Assembly: GCA_028551475.1 (NCBI GenBank)
Contig: CM052354.1
Coordinates: 27,117,258-27,181,257, forward strand
From: Casuarina equisetifolia
Taxonomy: Eukaryota; Streptophyta; Magnoliopsida; Fagales; Casuarinaceae
Length of the DNA: 64,000 bases
Direction of reading: 5' to 3'
Within the stretch, counting starts at the first letter, position 1. Every line of letters starts with the position of its first letter. This document shows positions 50,362 to 61,184 of this stretch, one piece after another. Made by a program: the position numbers and the translations under genes. Below the pieces are notes generated by a model that was not told the origin of the DNA, did not search any database, and worked only from the letters and a program-made list of their open reading frames with translations.

Positions 50362-52357
50362 GGTGGAACACTTAAAGGTATTTGGTTTTGTTTGTTTTAT
50401 TCATGTTCCTGAGCAGCTTAGACATAAGTTAGAGAAAAGAGCTGAAGAAAGGATTATGCTAGTATACAACTTAGTATCAAAAGCATACAAGGTCTTTAAT
50501 TTCTCAACTAACAAATTAATGATTAGTCAAGAGGTTGTTGTAGATGAGGAAGCTGTATGGAATTGGAGTCAAATGCAGAAAGAGTTTCATGATATTTCAA
50601 GGTCATGTCTTATTAAAAATCCAGTAGAATGGAGCAACCAAGAATAAGTTGGGGTTGAGGATTAATCTGAACCTCACACTCTAATTCAAGAAAATGAAAG
50701 CTCTTCATCTTCTATGCGTAGTGATGACCCAAAAATGATAAGAGAGTTTTCTAATATGATTCCTGTTTGAATGATAAGTCTTGATGATGTGTATGAAAGC
50801 TCTAACATGGCAACATTGGAGCCAACTACTTATGAAGAAGCAGTAGAAGAAGTAGAATGGAAAGAAGCCATGGATGAAGAAATTTGAACCATTGAGCATA
50901 ACAAGACTTGGATTTTGGTAGATTTGCTAGCAGGAAAGCAAATAGTTAGGCTTAAAAGGATTTTCAAGAAAAAGATTGATGCTGAAGGAAAGGTTGTGAG
51001 GCACAAAGCACAGTTGGTAGCTAAAGGCTACTGATAAATACCAGGAATTAATTTTAGAGAGACTTTCTCACCAGTTGCTTGATTGGAGATGATCAAAATG
51101 ATTCTTGTAGTGGCAGCTCAGCGCAAATGACGAGTCCTTCAATTGGATATAAATGCTGCATTTCTTAATGGAGAAATCCAAAAAGAAGTATATGTAGAGC
51201 AACCTAAAGGGTATGAAATCAAAAGCTATGAAGACAAAGTTCTTAAGTTGCAAAAGACATTGTATGGTCTTCGCCAAGCACCACGAGCATGGTATAACAA
51301 AATAAGTAGTTACTTTTGTGAGCAAGGCTTCTCAAGGAGTCTAAGTGAGCCAACACATTTTGTATCCAACAGAGGTATTGGAATTCTTATTGTTTTAGTG
51401 TATGTTGATGACTTGATTTACACTAATAGTGATTCCAATCAATTGCAGGAGTTTAAGAAAAATATGTTGTAGGCATTTGAAATGAATGATTTAGGAGAAA
51501 TGAAATTCTTTCTCGGATTAGAAGTAAATTAGATGAAAGATGGGATTTTTATTTCCTAAACCAAGTTTACTAAAAGGCTGTTGTCTAAATATAATTTGTT
51601 ATACTACATTCCAATAACAACACCTCTAGTACTAGATGAAAAAATTACCCTTGAGGATCTGTCTAGAGAAGCAAATGGCATAGTATTTCGTAGTCTGATT
51701 GGAAGCCTGCTTTATCTCACGGTTAAAAGACCATATATTTTATACTCAGTAACTTTGCTAGCTCGTTTTATGTAAAATCCTACTAAGTCACACTTCAGTA
51801 AGCTTAAGCGTATACTGAGATATCTTCAAGGGACACGTGATTTTGGGTTGCTCTATGAACAATTTGGCAAGTTTGAATTGGTAGGATTCAGTGATAGCGA
51901 TTGGGGAGGTATTGCGAAGGATTCCAAGAGCACTAGTGGCTTTGTCTTTACACTAGGTTCTGCAGCATTCGTGTGGTATGGGAAAAAATAAAGCAATGTT
52001 TCACTCTCTACTGCTGAAGTTGAGTATGTTGCAGCTTCATTTGCTACTTGCCAAGCAGTGTGATTATGTAGACTAAAGAAAGAGATGGGTCTAGAGCAAA
52101 GCAAAAAGACAGTGGTTTATTGTGACAGCAAGTCAGCAATAGTAATGACTAAAAATCCTAGTCACCATTAAAAAATAAAGCATATCTCTATCAAGATCCA
52201 CTATGTTCAGGAGCTTGTGGAATTAAAAGAAGTTGTATTTAAGTTTTGTCTCAACAATGAACAATGTGCTGATATTTTCACAAAAGCACTCAATTGTGTT
52301 CAACATGAGAAGCTTCGTGAGCTCATTGGGGTGACGACTAACCCTGTCAAGGAAGGG
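50362..52357 (+). pseudogene. Copia pol remnant: integrase C-terminus, reverse transcriptase, RNase H
   Basis: In order: the integrase C-terminal segment (50351-50647), an RT region with MDINAAFLNGEIQKEVYVEQ (51143 on), LYGLRQAPRAWY and the YVDD active-site motif (about 51400), then RNase H with DSDWGGI-like and ADIFTKAL-like residues near 51890-52290. Frames are interrupted by several stops (e.g. near 50646, 51470, 51775). The segment is collinear with copia pol and contrasts with the reversed gag half to its left. Confidence 0.85.
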
Positions 52358-52765
52358 TGTTAGAGGACTGACGAGGCTGTCGTGCACCACAAGGAAAGCT
52401 ATCAAAGTGCTACATAACTAGAGAGCAGAAAGTCTATAGCAGAGTTATGTGGCGTACAAGTTTTATTAAGAGATGTTAGGATGTGTCATAGTGTGGTTAT
52501 TAAAGTTTGTCTTTGTAACAAGTGTTGGGCATGCATCTATAGTGTCAATGGAAATTATAGTATAAAAGACTAATGTTATGTGATGGGAAGGGGTTGTGGT
52601 TGTCATCTAGCTAGAGTTCTGTAAGGCCCCTTTTGTAAGCTTTGAATGCAGTAAAGTGAGAATCCTTAGAACCATTTTCTGCTAACCCGATTGTGTGTGT
52701 GTGATCACTAGACTTGCTTTCTAGATCCACATTCCAACTATAAATCTCAAATTTAAGTTTCTTCA
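52358..52765 (+). repeat. 3' LTR of the 48.7-52.8 kb copia element
   Basis: 408 bp, TGTTAGAGG...TTCTTCA, followed by AGTGC at 52766-52770 and preceded by a purine tract. Confidence 0.93.
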
Positions 52766-53909
52766 AGTGCTTGGCGATTATGGGATTCAGCTTCCCCCTA
52801 CATTTGCCATGTCATTTTTTGTGATTGGATTTTCCATTACTCTTCCTAGTTTGTTATTGTAAAAATCCATACTTGACAAACAATTATTGCTGTTTGTATT
52901 GGTTATAGCGAAAAACTCTTTACACGAATAGAAAGAACCAAGAAACCGAGAGCAACGGCTATGAAAAAGAACACAAACTCTTCTACACAGAGACATTTCA
53001 TATATAAAGAGAAACACTTGAATGGTCTAAGCCGCGGCATGGGTCACTGTTAGGCTGCACCGCCTAGACTAGGCTAATGCAAGCAGCCCAGCTTGCTGCT
53101 ATGTCTGGTCTCTTCTTGGCGTGGGAAGAATGTACGCTGAAGTGAAGTTCATCTTGTCCAGACATAAAACAGTAGTTTCCATCTCGCCATTCGGACCTAT
53201 CTTTTGATAAAATGAACAATTTCCATGAAGCAATTTACCAATCAAAATTTAAAATCCAGTAAGCAAGAAAAATCCAAAAAGCTTCAGGATCTGAATCTTC
53301 ACCAAATTTTTCGAGCCACCTCTGCAGTGAGGTTGGTCCCTGTTTTGGCTTTTCTCTACAATACAAAAGAAAAGGAAAAAAAGCAACTAAGTTGGGATTG
53401 CAAAGTTGATCATGTCTTCTGTTTTCTGCTTTAAAGTAAAATTACAATTACAGCAAAATAGGGTTGAAGTGAATGGTTCACTCGGTTGGATATAAGGAAA
53501 CAGAGCTATTAAAAATTTTCTTATTTCGGGTGTAAGGCATCGAGGGAGAATTTAACTTTTGGCATTCGTCATTTCTTGGGGCAGATGGAAGAACAACGTT
53601 TCGAACAAACTGAGACCTCTTACTGATAAACTGAGATAGAAAAGCTTCCTTAGTGTATTGAATTCATAATAGCTCAAAATCTCCCCCAGTCAAACAAAAG
53701 ATTTCAAATTGAATCTCACCTCTCAGACTATGGAGATTGGTTCTTTATCTCAGATTTAACGATTAAACCAAGTAATATATTGTTAAGAACAAATGAGACC
53801 TACCAATTTACTTTGAAAAGCATGATCTTGTTGGGCACCAAGCATCTATGGTGTTTGTAGACTAAGAGAAAGGAAGATTGCTGCAAGGTAGATGTTCTAT
53901 CCTTCAATC

Positions 53910-54595
53910 TGTTGGGTTGGTCTAGCCCATATTCGGGGACTTATTATTGGGTCCAATTAGGGTAATATGGCCCTAAGGTTTAAAAAGAAAAATATAGGAT
54001 TTTTCTTTAGAGAAGAGGTGAGTGGCTGTCAAAAAGAAAAGAGAGAGAGAAAAGAAAAGAGTAGAATTTCGCAGGAATTAGAGGCCCTGCGCAGCAGTTG
54101 ATCAAATGTCTGATCAAGATTGATCCGTGGTTCGATTGAGCTGATTTTTTGTTAGCAGATTTGGGATTGGGTGTTCCTCATTGTGAACGGTTGGATCATC
54201 GTTTGGAGCTCTTGAAGTCAGTAGATCTTGGTTGAAAATCTGGGTGATATTTTTTCAACTTTTCTTGGTTAAGTTATTGTTTACAACTTATTCTTCACCA
54301 TTCATTGGTGATTCTATTATTGTTGAATCAGTAAATCTTAATCCTGTTGCTATTGTTAAGGACTTGATTGGGTTGTAACTTAACGATTTATATAGTGGAG
54401 ATTTGGGTGGACTTCGTGATAAGTCCCGTGGTTTTTTATCCTTTACATTGGAGGGGTTTTTTCACGTAAAAATTCTTTTGTGTTGAGTGTGATATTTGCT
54501 TCTTCTACTTGTGATTCAAATACATCATTGGTGTTTTAGTATTTCCTCACAGGTTCAATCAAAGTGGAAAACGTTATACGTCGTTTTTCCTATCA
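53910..54595 (+). repeat. 5' LTR of the 53.9-59.3 kb copia element
   Basis: 686 bp, TGTTGGGTTGG...CCTATCA, preceded by CAATC and followed by the primer-binding site. Confidence 0.94.
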
Positions 54596-54649
54596 GAGTG
54601 GTATCAGAGCTTAGGTTGTGGTTGTTTTATTTTTGGATTTGATTGAACA

Positions 54650-57600
54650 ATGGAACTAAGCACTAACAGGATGATTAGTTTGAATGGAAGAAACTATCAT
54701 GTTTGGAAGGGTAAGATGAAAGATTTACTTTATGTGAAGCGTTGGCACTTACCGGTGTTTAGTGAAACAAGACCAGACAACATGAGTGAGGCCGATTGGA
54801 CTCTTGAGCATAAAATTGTATGCGGGTTCATTCGACAATTTGTAGATGAGAATGTTTTGAATCTTTTTATGCTCGAAAGACTGGAAATAATAAGATGTAT
54901 TTGATAAAGCAACTTATTAGCTTAAAATACAAAGATGGGCAATCCATATCTGATCATTTGAATGAGTTTCAGGGAATGTTAGATCAACTTTCAGGTATGA
55001 ATATGAAGTTTGAAGATGAAGTATAAGGACTTTGGTTACTTGGTACTTTACTAGAATCTTGGGAAACATTTCGTATGTCAGTGAGTAACTCTGCACCCGA
55101 TGGTATTGTCACTATGGATTTTGCTAAGACTAGTATTTTGAATGAAGAGATGAAAAGAAAGAGTTAGGGTTTTTTGTCTCATTCTGAAACTTTGGTTGTT
55201 GAAAACAGGGGGAGAAGTCATAGTAGAGGTCCGAGAAGTTATAACAAAAGTCGAAGTAAGTCTAGATCGTGGCATAAAAATGTAGAGTGCCATCATTGTG
55301 GCAAGATGGGTCATATTAAGAAAAATTACTTCCAGTTGAAAAATGAAAAGAAGAATGGTAAAGGTAGAAATGAGAAGAAGAAAGTTAATGAAAGTGAGGA
55401 GAAGAAGGACAACAATGATGATGATCGAGTTGCAGCAGCTACTAATGAACTTGTTATTGTGTGTGAATTTTACAAGTAATGAGACAAGTTAGGTAATTGA
55501 TAGTGGTGCTTCTCTTCATATTACTTCTAAGAGGGAGTTCTTCACTTCTTATACTCTTGAAAACTTTGGCACATTGAAAATGGGTAATGATTGTTTAGCT
55601 AAAGTTGCAGGTATGGGAGATGTATGCTTGGAGACTCGTAATGGATCTAAGTTGGTTCTTAAAAATATTAGACATGTACCAGAAATTTGCTTGAATTTGA
55701 TTTCTACCAAACAACTTGATGATGAAGGTTTTTGCAATATCTTCAATAATGGACAATGGGAACTTACTAAGGGTTCATTAGTTATGGCTAGAGGCAAGAA
55801 AGAGTCTTCTTTGTATTTGTTTCAAGCTAAGATTTCCAAGGACATTTGTAATGTAGTGGAAGATGGAAATACAAGTATTTTATGACATAAAAGGTTAAGT
55901 CACATGAGTGAGAGAGGCATGAATGTGTTGGCAAAGAATAACTTGTTATCTAGGATTAAGAGTGTAAAACCTGAGAAGTGTGTACATTGTTTAGTTGGAA
56001 AACAGAAAAGAGTTTCATTCTACAGTCACCCTCCTTTAAGAAAATCAGATTTCTTGGAGTTAGTACACTCAGATGTTTGTGGCCTAATTAACCCGAGGAC
56101 GCTTGGTGGAGCATCCTACTTTGTGACCTTTATTGATGACTACTCAAAAAAGGTTTGGGTTTATGTTTTGATGTCAAAAGATCAAGTGCTAGATGTGTTT
56201 AAGCAGTTTCAAGTTTCAATAGAGTGGCAAACTAGAAAGAAGTTGAAATGTATTCGATCAGACAATGGTGGTGAGTACATTGGACCATTTGATGAGTATG
56301 GTAGGCAACATGGTATTCGACAACAGAAGACACTTCCAAAAATACCTCAGTTGAATGGTATAGCGGAAAGAATGAACAAGACATTGGTTGAGAGAGTTAG
56401 ATGCATGATTTCAAATGTTAACCTGCCAAAGACATTTTGGAGTGAGACATTACTTACAACAGCTTATGTTATCAATTTATCTTCAACTGTTGCTTTAGAT
56501 GGTGATGTGCCAGATAGAGTTTGGTTTGGTAAGGATGTTTCTTATAACTATCTAAGAGTATTTGGTTGCAAAGCATTTGTTTATATTCCAAAAAATGAGA
56601 GGTCTAAGTTAGATGTCAAGACACGAGAATGTATATTTCTTAGTTATGGTTATGATGAATTTGGTTACAGGTGTTATGATCCAGCTGTGAAGAAAATTGT
56701 GAGGAGTCCTGATGTTGTATTTTTTGAGAATCAAAATATGATAGATATTTGCCAGAGTGAGAAGAATATGTCACAAGGTTCTAAGATTTGTATTGATATT
56801 GATCTAATTCCTTCAAATGATTTACAGCGACAGTTGCCAAAACAAGTTGAAAGTGATATTCAGCATGATGTTTAGGATCAAGTTCAAATTGACCAACAGG
56901 GTGCAGATAATAGTGACACTCAGACAGATAATGTTGTTGATGTTCAGCAGAATCTATCTTCAGTTCCACCATTGAGAAGGTCTACTAGAGATCGCCATTC
57001 ATCCTCTAGATACTCTACTGAGGAATATGTATTGTTGACTGATGCAGGTGAGCCTGAGAGTTTTGAAGAAGCAGCAGTGGATGTGGATAAGAAAAAATGG
57101 GTTGATGCAATGGAAGATGAGTTGAAATCTTTGCATGATAATCAAACATTTGAGTTGGTGACATTGCCTAAGGGCAAGAAAGCTTTGAAGAATCATTGGA
57201 TTTATAGATTGAAGCATGATGAAAATTCTTCACAACCTCGATACAAAGCCAGACTAGTTGTTAAAGGTTTCAATCATAAAAAGGGAATTGATTATGATGA
57301 GATTTTCTCACATGTTGTGAAAATGTCCTCAATTCGAGTGATTTTGGGATTAGCTGCTAGTCTTGATCTTGAAATTGAGCAAATGGATGTAAAGACTGCT
57401 TTTCTTCATGGTGACCTAAATGAAGAAATTTATATGGAGCAACCAGAGGGTTTTGAAGAAAAAGGTAAAGAGAACTATGTTTGCAAGCTAAAAAAAAGTT
57501 TATATGGCTTAAAACAAGCACCGAGATAATGGTATTGAAAATTTGAGTCTTCTATGGGGGAGCAAGCCTATAAGAAGACAAATTCTAATAATTGTGTATT

Positions 57601-58561
57601 TGTGCAGAAGTTCTCAGATGATGACTTTATCATTCTACTGCTTTATGTAGATGACATGCTTATAGTTGGTAAGAATGCTGCAAGAATTGAAAAGTTGAAG
57701 TAGGAGTTAAGTAAATCATTCTCAATGAAAGACTTAGGCTTAATGAAGCAAATTATTGGTATGAGAGTTAGTCGTGATAGAAAAGCCAAGAAGTTATGGT
57801 TGTCTCAAGAAGAGTACGTCAAGAAAGTGCTTCAAAGGTTTTGTATGGATAAAGCTAAAGTGGTGAGCACGCCTCTTACTACACACTTTAAGCTTAGTAA
57901 GAAACAATGTCCTACAGATGAGGAAGACAGAAAAGATATGGAAAGAGTTCCTTATGCTTTGGCTGTTGGTTGTTTAATGTATGCAATGATTTGTACAAGG
58001 CCAGATATAGCTCATGCAGTTGGAGTAGTTAGCAGATTTACTTCTAATCTTGGAAGAAAACATTGGAATGTAGTGAAGTGGATTCTAAGGTATCTTTGAG
58101 GCACTTCTAGTTTGAAACTTTCATTTGGGAGTGATAAGCCTATTCTTGAGGGATATACAGATTCTGATATGGTAGGGGATATTGATAATAGAATATCTAC
58201 TTCAGGCTACTTGATTAAGTTTTCAGGGGGAGCTGTGGCATGGCAATCAAGATTACAAAAATGTATTGCTTTATCTACAACGGAAGCAGAATTTATTACA
58301 GCAACGAAAGCATGTAAAGAAGTGCTTTGGATGAAGGAATTCATAAAAGAACTTGGTTTCGTGCAAGAAAAGTATATGTTATTTTGTAATAGTCAAAGTG
58401 TTATACGTCTTGCTAAGAACTCTACTTTTCATCAAAGATTAAAGCATATTAATGTAAGGTATCATTGGATACGAGATATCATGGAAATCAAAGAGGTTGC
58501 ACTTGAAAAAGTACATACTGAGGATAATGGTTCTAATATGATGACAAAGGCTTTATGGTGA
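54650..58561 (+). pseudogene. Copia gag-pol reading frame with scattered stops
   Basis: A single ancestral gag-pol polyprotein, now in about six open pieces: gag 54650-54904 and 55174-55479, protease/pre-integrase 55574-55885, integrase 55904-56875, RT 56972-57529, RT/RNase H 57725-58099 and RNase H 58112-58561. Most breaks are point stops (before DSGASLH; after RRSTS-side linker; KQAPR then stop; YL then stop), so the element is only moderately decayed. Acidic residues of the integrase core (HSDV, SDNGGEY) and the YVDD of RT remain visible. Confidence 0.9.
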
Positions 58562-58656
58562 GAAAAGTTTGAGTTTTGTCGACATGAGGCTGGTTTGAAT
58601 TGTGCTTGAAAAATAGATATATAGAATCTCCCTCATTTGGGCTGGAGGGGGAGAAT

Positions 58657-59341
58657 TGTTGGGTTGGTCCAGCCCATTTTGGGGACTTATTATTAGGTCC
58701 AATTAAGGTAATGTGACCCTAAGGTTTAAAAAGAAAAATATAGGGTTTTTCTTTAGAGAAGAGGTGAGTAGCCGTCAAAAAGAAAAGAGAGAGAGAAAAT
58801 AAAAGAGCAAAATTTCACAGGAATTAGAGGCCCTGCGCAACAGTTGATCAAACATCTGATCAAAGTCGATCCGTGGTCCGATTGAGTAGATTTTTTGTCA
58901 GCAGGTTCAGGATTGGGTGTTCTTCATTGTGAACGGTTGGATCGTTGTTTACAACTTTTGAAGTCAGCAGATCTTGATAAAAAATCTAGATGATATTTCC
59001 CCAACTTTTCTTGGTTAAGTTGTTGTTTACAACTTGTTCTTTACTATTCATTGGTGATTCTATTATTGTTGAATCAATAAATCTTAGTCCTGTTGCTATT
59101 GTTAAGGGCTTGATTGGGTTGTAACCTAACGATTTATATAGTGGAAATTTGGGTGGACTCCGTGATCGGTCCTGTGGTTTTTTATCCTTCACATTAGAGG
59201 GATTTTTTCATGTAGAAATTCTTCTGTGTTGAGTGTGATATTTACTTATTCTACTTGTGATTCAAATACATCGTTGGTGTTTTAGTATTTCCTCACATGT
59301 TCAATCAAAGTGAGAAACGTTATACGTCGTTTTTCCCATCA
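58657..59341 (+). repeat. 3' LTR of the 53.9-59.3 kb copia element
   Basis: 685 bp, TGTTGGGTTGG...CCCATCA, preceded by a polypurine tract and followed by CAATC (59342-59346). Confidence 0.94.
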
Positions 59342-59448
59342 CAATCAATCCAGAAGACTACTTCGCTGCGCTTATGGTTGCATGTCAGTATCATCTCCAA
59401 CAACACCAACGATCTCGATCAAAGAAGTCTCTGCTGCTTCTTGAAGAA

Positions 59449-59530
59449 AGGAAAGGAAAGGAAAGGAAAGGAAAGGAAAGGAAAGGAAAGGAAAGGAAAG
59501 GAAAGGAAAGGAAAGGAAAAGAAAAGAAAG
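59449..59530. repeat. (GGAAA)n microsatellite
   Basis: About 14 uninterrupted GGAAA pentamers followed by GAAAA variants. The homologous site in unit 1 (46503-46530) has only 3-4 pentamers, so the tract expanded after the duplication. Confidence 0.93.
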
Positions 59531-59610
59531 ATTTTTCGCTGGTCCTTGGTTTTCATTCTTGTATTGTTTTTGTGCCTGCCCATTTCCCATGATTGAACAG
59601 ATTTTGATGT

Positions 59611-60618
59611 GTTTCCCTGGTCAAAACGCCCTTTCTGTCAATGTCATTTGGTAAGGCAATGGTTGGAAAGCCTGGGAACAGAAGGAGCGAAGAAGAAGGA
59701 TTCTAGCTGTCCTGGGCAAGGATCAGTATCTTTGCTGATCATGAAAACCACTAAAGCAATAATTGAAAGTATTCTAAGTCGAGTGGCTGCGTCCATTGGC
59801 TTTGACTGGTTGAAGTGACACATACGGATTGGTCCTTTACGCAAGAATTATGTAGTAATTGGTCCGCTGATAGTAGGATGAGTCGTATCACCTTGTACCT
59901 AAGGATGAGTTAGAGAAAGTGCTACTTTTGACTCTAGAGCGACTTCGAAGCACCATTTTATTGGATTAGAAAAGGAAAAACAAACAAATTCCTCCCTCCC
60001 ATTTCACAGATCCGAGAATAAGGGCGGCAGAGGATATGATACCTTATCTCCGGTTCGGTCAGCGGCAACTTTGGTAGCGCAAATTTTTTTTTTTTAAATT
60101 TCTGATTGATACAAGAAATTATTTCACCATAGTCAAGTGTGAACTTCTACCTTTGTGCAAAATTCTACACCAACTTCTAAACATGCTATAATTAACTTTT
60201 TTATTTTTGATTGATACAAGAGATATTTTTGTGTATACTTAGCTCGAGCTTTTAGCGCATTTTACGGTAGGTTAATATGGCATAGCATTTATGGTATTAT
60301 GATTGTCCACCGTGAACATGATTCTGTCATGTAAGAAGAGTCGAGGAAACTCGGCCATTCATGGCAACTTTTATTCCACCATTCCGCCGAAGCTAGGAAT
60401 GGTGTTATTAGCATCTCTAAAGCAAAGTATTTCCATGATTAGCCTCTGAGATTACACGTAAACAAACAGCTGGAATTTAAACATTAGAGAAGTAAATACA
60501 CATCATCCTCTCTGGTACATTTTTATATAAATATATAGATATATGTATATATGGTGAAAGGGAGAGGCAGAGAGGTACAAATAAGTAAACCAAGTAGAGG
60601 AGTTAGGATACAATTCAA
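59611..60618. other. Spacer between unit 2 and SWEET
   Basis: No gene is recognised. A plus-strand frame at 59609-59818 lacks any domain. A T-run lies at about 60090 and a short TA-rich stretch just 3' of SWEET (60525-60555), which may form part of its 3' end region. Confidence 0.45.
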
Positions 60619-61153
60619 TCAAACATCAGACTTATCAGACAACTGGCCCTGGTTTGAGGCTTCAATGCTTTTCGCATCGTGGGGTATGTTTTTTTGCTCA
60701 TTTTGACGGTCAGTCTTTCCGTTTTCATCAGACTGGGGCTGGCCACTCACTTGTATGTCAGATGTCACAGTTGTGCTTAGTATTGCTGCATCAGATTTGG
60801 CTTGTGGTTGCTTAGGATCCACGGGTGTCTTATAGTTCTTGTAGAAGAAGTAAAGCACTATCTGAAGCACCCCAAAGATGAGTCCCAGGATGTTTGGGAG
60901 CTGCATGATTGAATATCACAAAAAAAACAATTATTAATGAGTGTCAGATAATTTCCCAATAGGCTAAGCAACAATAACAATAGCCTTAAGAGAGAACGAA
61001 GAGAACTAAGTAGAGAAGGTTGAAAATCAAATGTTAATGTAAATTTTAGGGGTGGAGCTTTGGTTAAGTGGTGTTCTTTGAGTCAAATCCTAATTGATAG
61101 TCCCATCAGTCATGGGTTCAAGTCCCCTCCTCTTCCTTCCTAGGTGCGTGTGT

Positions 61154-61184
<31 letters not shown>

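Larger units (their letters stand above)
48667..52765 (+). mobile_element. Ty1/copia element with an inverted gag-protease segment
   Basis: A 4.1-kb element with 408-bp LTRs (48667-49074 and 52358-52765), perfect target duplication AGTGC (48662-48666 and 52766-52770), iMet primer site 'tggtattagagcc' (49076 onward) and polypurine tract 'aaggaaggg' (52349-52357). The right part is in the expected plus orientation: integrase C-terminus (VFGFVCFIHVPEQLRHKL, from 50362), reverse transcriptase (DINAAFLNGEI, LVYVDDLIY), RNase H. The left internal part is reversed: protease-side NLLSIGQMMEKGY lies at 49305-49120 on the minus strand and gag (ANMSISELMGTLEAFEKRI) at 49913-49716, with gag LWDIVEQG near 50330. 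The integrase core and gag start are missing. Multiple stops; not autonomous. LTRs are about 91% identical by eye. Confidence 0.92.
53910..59341 (+). mobile_element. Ty1/copia element, Tork/Tnt1-like, near full length
   Basis: 5.4 kb with LTRs at 53910-54595 and 58657-59341 (about 92% identical by eye), a perfect target duplication CAATC (53905-53909 and 59342-59346), primer site 'tggtatcagagc' (54599-54610) and polypurine tract 'ggagggggag' (58644-58653). gag starts at 54650 (MELSTNRMISLNGRNY); knuckle CHHCGKMGHIKKNY (last Cys lost); protease DSGASLH with the preceding Trp codon now a stop; long integrase frame 55904-56875 with HSDVCG, FIDDYSKKVWVY and SDNGGEYIG; RT 56972-57529 and on, LLYVDDML near 57640; RNase H to 58561. 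A handful of stops and frameshifts interrupt one ancestral frame. It inserted into unit 2 of the phosphate-carrier duplication. Confidence 0.95.
46600..59610. repeat. Phosphate-carrier tandem duplication, unit 2 (interrupted by two retrotransposons)
   Basis: Homologous to unit 1 in the pieces 46600-48661, 52771-53904 and 59347-59610. Two copia elements split it (48667-52765 and 53910-59341). Removing them leaves continuous homology to the unit 1 downstream flank (45294-46600), so the duplication predates both insertions. Confidence 0.85.

Noticed and set aside
59297..59596. Lys/Gly-rich protein from the GGAAA tract
   Set aside because: The frame is a translation of a pentanucleotide microsatellite.
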